Shown here in pieces: positions 60,179-64,000 of a DNA stretch of 64,000 bases. The stretch lies in NCBI RefSeq assembly GCF_014200605.1, contig NZ_JACHCE010000001.1:496001-560000 (forward strand), written 5' to 3'. The notes under the pieces were generated by a model. It had not been told where the DNA came from. It saw nothing but the letters and a program-made list of their open reading frames with translations, and ran no database searches. Origin of the DNA: Pedobacter cryoconitis. Its GTDB lineage: Bacteria; Bacteroidota; Bacteroidia; Sphingobacteriales; Sphingobacteriaceae. Every line of letters begins with the position of its first letter. Position 1 is the stretch's first letter. The translations under genes were made by a program, and so were the position numbers.

Positions 60179-60210
60179 TTTTAGATAAATCTAAAAATTT
60201 TTAGATAAAA
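60179..60210. promoter_or_regulatory. MntR/DtxR-type operator
   Basis: TTTTAGATAAATCTAAAA (60179-60196) is a perfect 18-bp palindrome with the TTAGAT half-site typical of DtxR-family boxes. A further half-site, TTTTTAGATAAAAT, follows. It lies about 20 bp before the mntR start, over its promoter. Confidence 0.75.
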
Positions 60211-60246
60211 TAAAGCATAATTTTTATGTTTATTTTTAGAATTAAA

Positions 60247-60279
60247 TTTGGTAAATAAGGTGTTCTTATTCTACCTTTG
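60247..60279 (+). promoter_or_regulatory. Bacteroidota-type promoter of the Lrp/AsnC gene
   Basis: TTTG (60247-60250), 21 bases and TACCTTTG (60272-60279) match TTTG/TAnnTTTG. The start codon at 60297 is 17 bp downstream. Confidence 0.65.
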
Positions 60280-60296
60280 GGTTCAAGATCGCAAAA

Positions 60297-60767
60297 ATGG
60301 CAGCAGAATTAGATAAGATAGATTTTAAAATACTTAAACTTTTACAGGAAAACGGCAGAATCACCAATTTGCTTTTATCGCAGGAAATTGGTTTATCACC
60401 AGCGCCTACTCTGGAAAGAGTAAGAAAACTGGAGATGTCAGGTTTCATTAAAAGTTACCATGCATTGGTAGATGAAGAGAAACTGGGATTGGGAATTAAA
60501 ACGTTTATCCAGGTACAACTGGATTTTCATAAGAATAATACGATTCAGATATTCCTTGATGAGGTCAATCAGATTAAAGAAATTACAGAATGTCACCACG
60601 TAACGGGACAGGCAGATTTTCTTTTGAAAGTATATGTAAGCGATATTAAGGCTTACGAGCGTTTAATTATGGACAAAATCAGTAAGATCAGCGTCGTGAA
60701 GACTTTTCAGACGATGATGATTATGTCGACGACTAAGAAGGAACCGATAGTTCCATTAGAATACTAA
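60297..60767 (+). CDS. Lrp/AsnC-family regulator
   Basis: 156 residues. The winged helix is LDKIDFKILKLLQENGRITNLLLSQEIGLSPAPTLERVRKLEMSGFIKSYHALVDE. The RAM effector domain follows (GIKTFIQVQLDFH, ITECHHVTGQADFLLKVYVSDIKAYERLIMDKI). Effector and targets are unknown; related proteins respond to amino acids. Confidence 0.94.
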   Translation: MAAELDKIDFKILKLLQENGRITNLLLSQEIGLSPAPTLERVRKLEMSGFIKSYHALVDEEKLGLGIKTFIQVQLDFHKNNTIQIFLDEVNQIKEITECHHVTGQADFLLKVYVSDIKAYERLIMDKISKISVVKTFQTMMIMSTTKKEPIVPLEY

Positions 60768-60769
60768 TA

Positions 60770-60805
60770 AATTAACTGGCGGATCAGCTGATCTGCCAGT
60801 TAATT
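60770..60805. terminator. Bidirectional terminator between the Lrp gene and ung
   Basis: A 36-nt near-perfect palindrome: AATTAACTGGC (60770-60780), GGATCAGCTGATCT in the centre, and GCCAGTTAATT (60795-60805). It overlaps the ung stop codon and has T-rich flanks. Confidence 0.75.
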
Positions 60806-61461
60806 GGTTTTTTACCTTCAGCAATTAAGATCTCATTTGTTTTAGAGAAATGTTTACAGCCGAAAAATCCGGTATAAGCAGAAAATGGAGAGGGATGTGC
60901 AGATTTTAAAACTGTATGTTTCTTCTCATCAATCAGTATAGCTTTTTGCTGTGCAAATTTACCCCATAACAGAAATACCAATCCCGTTTTCTTTTCAGAT
61001 AGCTGACTGATAGCCTGATCTGTAAATGCTTCCCAGCCTTTGCCCTGATGAGAGCCTGGCTCATGCGCTCTTACAGTAAGTGATGCGTTAAGTAATAAAA
61101 CACCTTCATCGGCCCATTGGGTAAGGTTCCCATGATTTGGGGTTTTGAAGCCTTCTATGTCTGTTTCCAGTTCCTTATAAATATTCTTTAGGGATGGGGG
61201 AGTCGCTACTCCTTTCTGAACAGAGAAAGAAAGACCATGCGCCTGGCCATCTCCATGGTAGGGGTCCTGACCTAAGATTACGACTTCGACTTTGTCAAAT
61301 GGGGTATGATTAAAGGCATTGAATATATCTGCGCCTTTAGGAAATACTTTTTTCCCTGTTTCTTTCTCTTGTAAAAGGAAAGCTTTCAGGTTTTTCATGT
61401 ATTCCTTTTCAAATTCAGGTTCCAGGACATTTAACCAGCCCGGTTCTAGTGCTGCTGACAT
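60784..61461 (-). CDS. ung: Uracil-DNA glycosylase
   Basis: 225 residues. Family 1 UDG motifs: VVILGQDPYHGDGQAHGLSFSV with the catalytic Asp, LLLNASLTVRAHEPGSH, GLVFLLWGKFAQQK and the leucine-loop HPSPFSAYTGFFGCKHFSKTN. It removes uracil from DNA in base-excision repair. The thioredoxin-like gene lies 3 bp upstream on the same strand. Confidence 0.97.
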   Translation of the reverse strand: MSAALEPGWLNVLEPEFEKEYMKNLKAFLLQEKETGKKVFPKGADIFNAFNHTPFDKVEVVILGQDPYHGDGQAHGLSFSVQKGVATPPSLKNIYKELETDIEGFKTPNHGNLTQWADEGVLLLNASLTVRAHEPGSHQGKGWEAFTDQAISQLSEKKTGLVFLLWGKFAQQKAILIDEKKHTVLKSAHPSPFSAYTGFFGCKHFSKTNEILIAEGKKPINWQIS

Positions 61462-61464
61462 TCT

Positions 61465-61878
61465 TTATTGTTTTTTGTTAAGTATTTCAATTATATCGTT
61501 TTCCAGGGTATCCAGCGGCCATTCTGTAATCCTGCCTATTTCTTTTTGATGGGCAGTGATGATGAAGGTAGGCACCCGGTCAATATTCAGGTTGTCGGTT
61601 AAACCATGTGCTGCTTTTTTTGAAGCGTCAACAAAGATCAGGGTGATTTGTTTTTCGCTTACTCCTGATTCATCAAGGACTTTATAAAAATGAGGCACTT
61701 GTAATCTGCTGTCACCGCACCAGGTACCCATGACGATAATTATGTTTTTATCAATGAGTAATGTTTTTAGCTGTTGTATGGCAGCAGGATCGGGTTGATA
61801 AAAAGGGTATTCCAGATCGTACTTCTCTTTCATTTCGGGAGATTCCAGCAGTTTCTCTCTTGCAGCTATATCGGACAT
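61465..61878 (-). CDS. Thioredoxin-like protein with a single active-site Cys
   Basis: 137 residues of a thioredoxin fold: NIIIVMGTWCGDSRLQVPHFYKVLDESG, ITLIFVDASKKAAHGLTDNLNIDRVPTFIITAHQKEIGRITEWP with the cis-Pro. The active site reads WCGDS, one Cys instead of CxxC, so disulfide exchange by the usual route is unlikely. No signal peptide. It is co-transcribed with ung. Confidence 0.88.
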   Translation of the reverse strand: MSDIAAREKLLESPEMKEKYDLEYPFYQPDPAAIQQLKTLLIDKNIIIVMGTWCGDSRLQVPHFYKVLDESGVSEKQITLIFVDASKKAAHGLTDNLNIDRVPTFIITAHQKEIGRITEWPLDTLENDIIEILNKKQ

Positions 61879-62091
61879 ATCTTTATTTTACCTTTAATTT
61901 TAGATTTTAAGCCTTTGCTGAACCTGTCTTAAGCATTATTCTTTCAGCTTCGGGGCACAGGGCAAAGATAAGCAACAGAATGAGATAAAATTTTTTAGTA
62001 CCTGTTTAAATTTAGATGATAAAATTGTTTATTGCTTGTCTGATTTTTGGTATATAAACACGATATTTGCACGAAATAATTAAAAATAGAT

Positions 62092-62631
62092 ATGCCAAAC
62101 ATAGTAAGACTTATCGCAGCTTTTGTGATACTGGGGGGTGCGGTAGCACTTATGATTTTCGGTTTTTGGGGTTGGGGAGTTTTAGCTGTATTGATTAGTA
62201 TCCTGATCGTTGCTACTTTTTTCTACAACGAAAACATGCTGCTTGCACAATGGTTTTTACGTAAAGATGATATGCCTAAAGCTGAGCGCTTTTTAAATAG
62301 AATAACAAATTATGAAACTCAGCTGATCAGACCTCAGCATGGTTACTATCAATTGTTAATCGGTCTGATTGAATCAAGAAAAGCACCAATGCAGTCTGAA
62401 AAGTATTTTAAGAAAGCTTTAGCCTTAGGAATGCAGATGGATCACAATATCGCCCTTGCAAAATTAAGCTTAGCTGGTATTTCAATGGGTAAGCGTAACA
62501 AAAGAGAAGCTCAGATGTATCTGACAGAGGCTAAGAAAGCTGATAAAAATAAATTACTTGCCGATCAGATCAAACAAATGAAAGATCAGCTGGGTATGCT
62601 TGATAAGCAACAGCAGGTAAGATATAGATAG
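62092..62631 (+). CDS. Unknown membrane protein with TPR-like C-terminal half
   Basis: 179 residues. Two N-terminal membrane helices (about 7-44, IAAFVILGGAVALMIFGFWGWGVLAVLISILIVATFFY) precede helical repeats (KAERFLNRITNYETQLIRPQHGYYQLLIGLIE, SEKYFKKALALGMQMDHNIALAKLSLAGISM, AQMYLTEAKKADK) that resemble tetratricopeptide units. A scaffold role is possible. No family name is known to me. Confidence 0.82.
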   Translation: MPNIVRLIAAFVILGGAVALMIFGFWGWGVLAVLISILIVATFFYNENMLLAQWFLRKDDMPKAERFLNRITNYETQLIRPQHGYYQLLIGLIESRKAPMQSEKYFKKALALGMQMDHNIALAKLSLAGISMGKRNKREAQMYLTEAKKADKNKLLADQIKQMKDQLGMLDKQQQVRYR

Positions 62632-62648
62632 TCCGTATAAAAGAATAT

Positions 62649-62677
62649 AAAAAAAGCCGCATCACGTGGCTTTTTTT
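62649..62677. terminator. Bidirectional terminator
   Basis: AAAAAAAGCCGC (starting at 62649) pairs with GTGGCTTTTTTT (62666-62677), counting one G-T pair. It separates two convergent genes. Confidence 0.85.
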
Positions 62678-62897
62678 ATTTATCGCTCAGACTGTCGAAA
62701 GTATCAACTGTTCCGAGTGCGCCACGGCTGATAATATCATCTTCCATGTATTCTTTCTTTTTGCTGAAAAACAATTGTTCAGATTGAATTCTTTTGATAA
62801 GCTGACGGATCAGGGACAGATCAAAGGCATCTTTGCTTAATTTTATGCAGTATTCGTTTTCAGTTATCTCAAGACTTGAATTATTCATAACATTCAA
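62676..62897 (-). CDS. Unknown 73-residue protein
   Basis: 73 residues (an in-frame ATG at 62888 would shorten it by three). It is acidic, with a predicted beta start (SSLEITENEYCIKLSKDAF), a long helix (LSLIRQLIKRIQSEQLFFSK) and a disordered tail. The size and shape are those of small antitoxin-like or adaptor proteins, but no partner gene is adjacent. It could stand as an independent transcript between lysS and a terminator. Confidence 0.6.
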   Translation of the reverse strand: MNVMNNSSLEITENEYCIKLSKDAFDLSLIRQLIKRIQSEQLFFSKKKEYMEDDIISRGALGTVDTFDSLSDK

Positions 62898-62974
62898 TTT
62901 TATTGTTTGTTAAAAATAGAAAAGGGTCGCCAGATATTATCATAGCAACCCTTTAAGTTTTTGTTATTATTATG

Positions 62975-64000
62975 TTAAGAGAACCAGGCGGTTACGTCTT
63001 CTTTCGAAGGCATAGTCAGCTCCAGTTTTAACTTTTTACGCATACCGCCTAAATCATTGAATACTTTGTTTGGATTGGCCCCTGCTAAATCTTCAACCGT
63101 ATTGAAACCCATCTTTCTGATCACCTGAACCCATTCAGCAGGGATACCTGCATTCACGAAATCTTCATCAGTAGTGATTTTAGCTTTCTTCTCAGGTCTC
63201 ATCTGCGGGAAGAAAAGAACTTCCTGAATAGTAGACTGGTTAGTCATCAGCATCACCAGACGGTCAATACCAATACCTAAACCTGAGGTTGGAGGCATAC
63301 CGTATTCCAGCGCACGGATAAAGTCATCGTCCATTGCCATTGCTTCATCATCACCCCTTGCAGCCAGTTTCAACTGATCTTCAAAACGTTCTTTCTGATC
63401 GATAGGGTCATTCAGCTCTGTATAGGCATTCCCGATTTCCTTACCCATCACAAATAGCTCAAATCGCTCTACCAAACCTGCTGAAGTACGGTGTTTTTTA
63501 GCCAGCGGAGTCATCTCTATCGGGTAATCCGTAATGTAGGTAGGCTGGATTAAATTAGCTTCTACTTTTTCACTGAATAATTCGTCAACCAGTTTACCGC
63601 GGCCCATTGAGGCATCAATCTCTATATTCAGACTTTTGCAGGTCTCTCTCAGCTGCTCTTCGGTCATGGCCGAAACATCGATCCCTGTATATTTCTGAAT
63701 AGATTCATACATGGTCAGTTTTTCGTACGGGCCTGCAAAGTTAATCTCATGTTCGCCAACTTTAACAATCGCAGAACCATGTGTAGCCAAAGCTACTTTT
63801 TCCAGACAAGCTTCTACCATGCCCATCATCCAGATATAATCTTTGTAAGCTACATAGATTTCCATCGAAGTGAATTCCGGGTTATGCGTACGGTCCATTC
63901 CTTCATTTCTGAACATTTTTCCGAACTCATATACACCGTCAAAACCAGCAACGATCAGTCTTTTTAAATACAGCTCATTTGCAATTCTCAGATATAAAGG
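62975..64000 (-). CDS. lysS: Lysyl-tRNA synthetase, C-terminal part
   Basis: The frame continues past the right edge, so the N-terminal part is missing. Class II motif 2 is visible in [27 protein letters not shown] and motif 3 in [38 protein letters not shown]. An insertion with [22 protein letters not shown] lies between them. After motif 3 there is a C-terminal extension of about 70 residues ([39 protein letters not shown]) that looks like a helix-hairpin-helix module and that standard LysRS lacks. Confidence 0.96.
   Translation of the reverse strand, partial: PLYLRIANELYLKRLIVAGFDGVYEFGKMFRNEGMDRTHNPEFTSMEIYVAYKDYIWMMGMVEACLEKVALATHGSAIVKVGEHEINFAGPYEKLTMYESIQKYTGIDVSAMTEEQLRETCKSLNIEIDASMGRGKLVDELFSEKVEANLIQPTYITDYPIEMTPLAKKHRTSAGLVERFELFVMGKEIGNAYTELNDPIDQKERFEDQLKLAARGDDEAMAMDDDFIRALEYGMPPTSGLGIGIDRLVMLMTNQSTIQEVLFFPQMRPEKKAKITTDEDFVNAGIPAEWVQVIRKMGFNTVEDLAGANPNKVFNDLGGMRKKLKLELTMPSKEDVTAWFS

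Noticed and set aside
1..64000. CRISPR arrays, tRNA or rRNA genes, prophage or insertion sequences
   Set aside because: I found no regularly spaced repeats with unique spacers, no cloverleaf-like stretch in the gaps and no transposase or phage-like protein.

Overview
The window reads as a chromosomal segment of a Bacteroidota bacterium of the Sphingobacteriaceae, most like Pedobacter. This is inferred from gene content and protein style, not from a database search. The signs are SusC/SusD pairs, a FecI/FecR-type sigma and anti-sigma pair, GH92 and GH109 glycosidases, TAnnTTTG promoters, weak Shine-Dalgarno signals and an AT-rich composition. I see no prophage, insertion sequence, CRISPR array, tRNA or rRNA. 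Two genes are cut by the window edges: a SusD at the left and lysyl-tRNA synthetase at the right.

Layout. 1-6.1 kb: a polysaccharide-utilisation locus with susC/susD leftward and, divergently, an unknown protein plus a GH109 alpha-N-acetylgalactosaminidase-like enzyme. Two LacI-type operators lie between them. 6.2-7.6 kb: a fluoride riboswitch and a CLC-F fluoride exporter. 7.8-10.3 kb: an operon for a TsdA-like dihaem cytochrome c, a periplasmic DsrE-like protein and a ModA-like binding protein. 10.3-14.7 kb: a redox-stress island with a peroxiredoxin, a Met/Lys repeat peptide, a zinc anti-sigma factor and its ECF sigma factor. Divergent from these are a DUF1223 protein, a cytochrome b and a sulfite-oxidase-family molybdoenzyme. 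14.7-15.9 kb: a PAS kinase without an ATPase domain. 16-25.7 kb: a second utilisation locus (ECF sigma, FecR, STN-SusC, SusD, GH92 alpha-mannosidase). 25.8-34.6 kb: single metabolic and regulatory genes, including HPP, Crp/Fnr, AhpD-like, QorB/HxlR, SDR, a class III cyclase, a quinone reductase with AraC, and class I aldolase. 34.7-41.2 kb: an overlapping operon of an E1-like enzyme, a GNAT-like acyltransferase and three two-component proteins, plus a divergent response regulator. 41.3-47.2 kb: rpoN, mscL, a ChaN-like protein and a LiaF/LytS/LytR operon. 47.3-64 kb: mostly housekeeping (rpmH-rnpA-yidD, tsaB, priA, pcm, smpB, Nramp-MntR, an Lrp regulator, ung, lysS).

The best candidate for an undescribed system is the 10.3-14.7 kb island. 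Three promoters there share an exact bipartite sequence, TTGTAAGG-N15-CGAC(T/A)A. They precede the sigma factor gene, the Met-rich peptide gene and the DUF1223/cytochrome b/molybdoenzyme operon. The anti-sigma factor carries a Cys11/His37/Cys41/Cys44 set like that of the redox switch RsrA. The architecture parallels the proteobacterial SigF/MrpX/YedYZ hypochlorite defence, in which a Met-rich periplasmic peptide is oxidised and then re-reduced. Here the anti-sigma factor and the membrane cytochrome appear to be of different families. The second candidate is the E1-like/acyltransferase/sensor-kinase operon at 35.1-40.6 kb.
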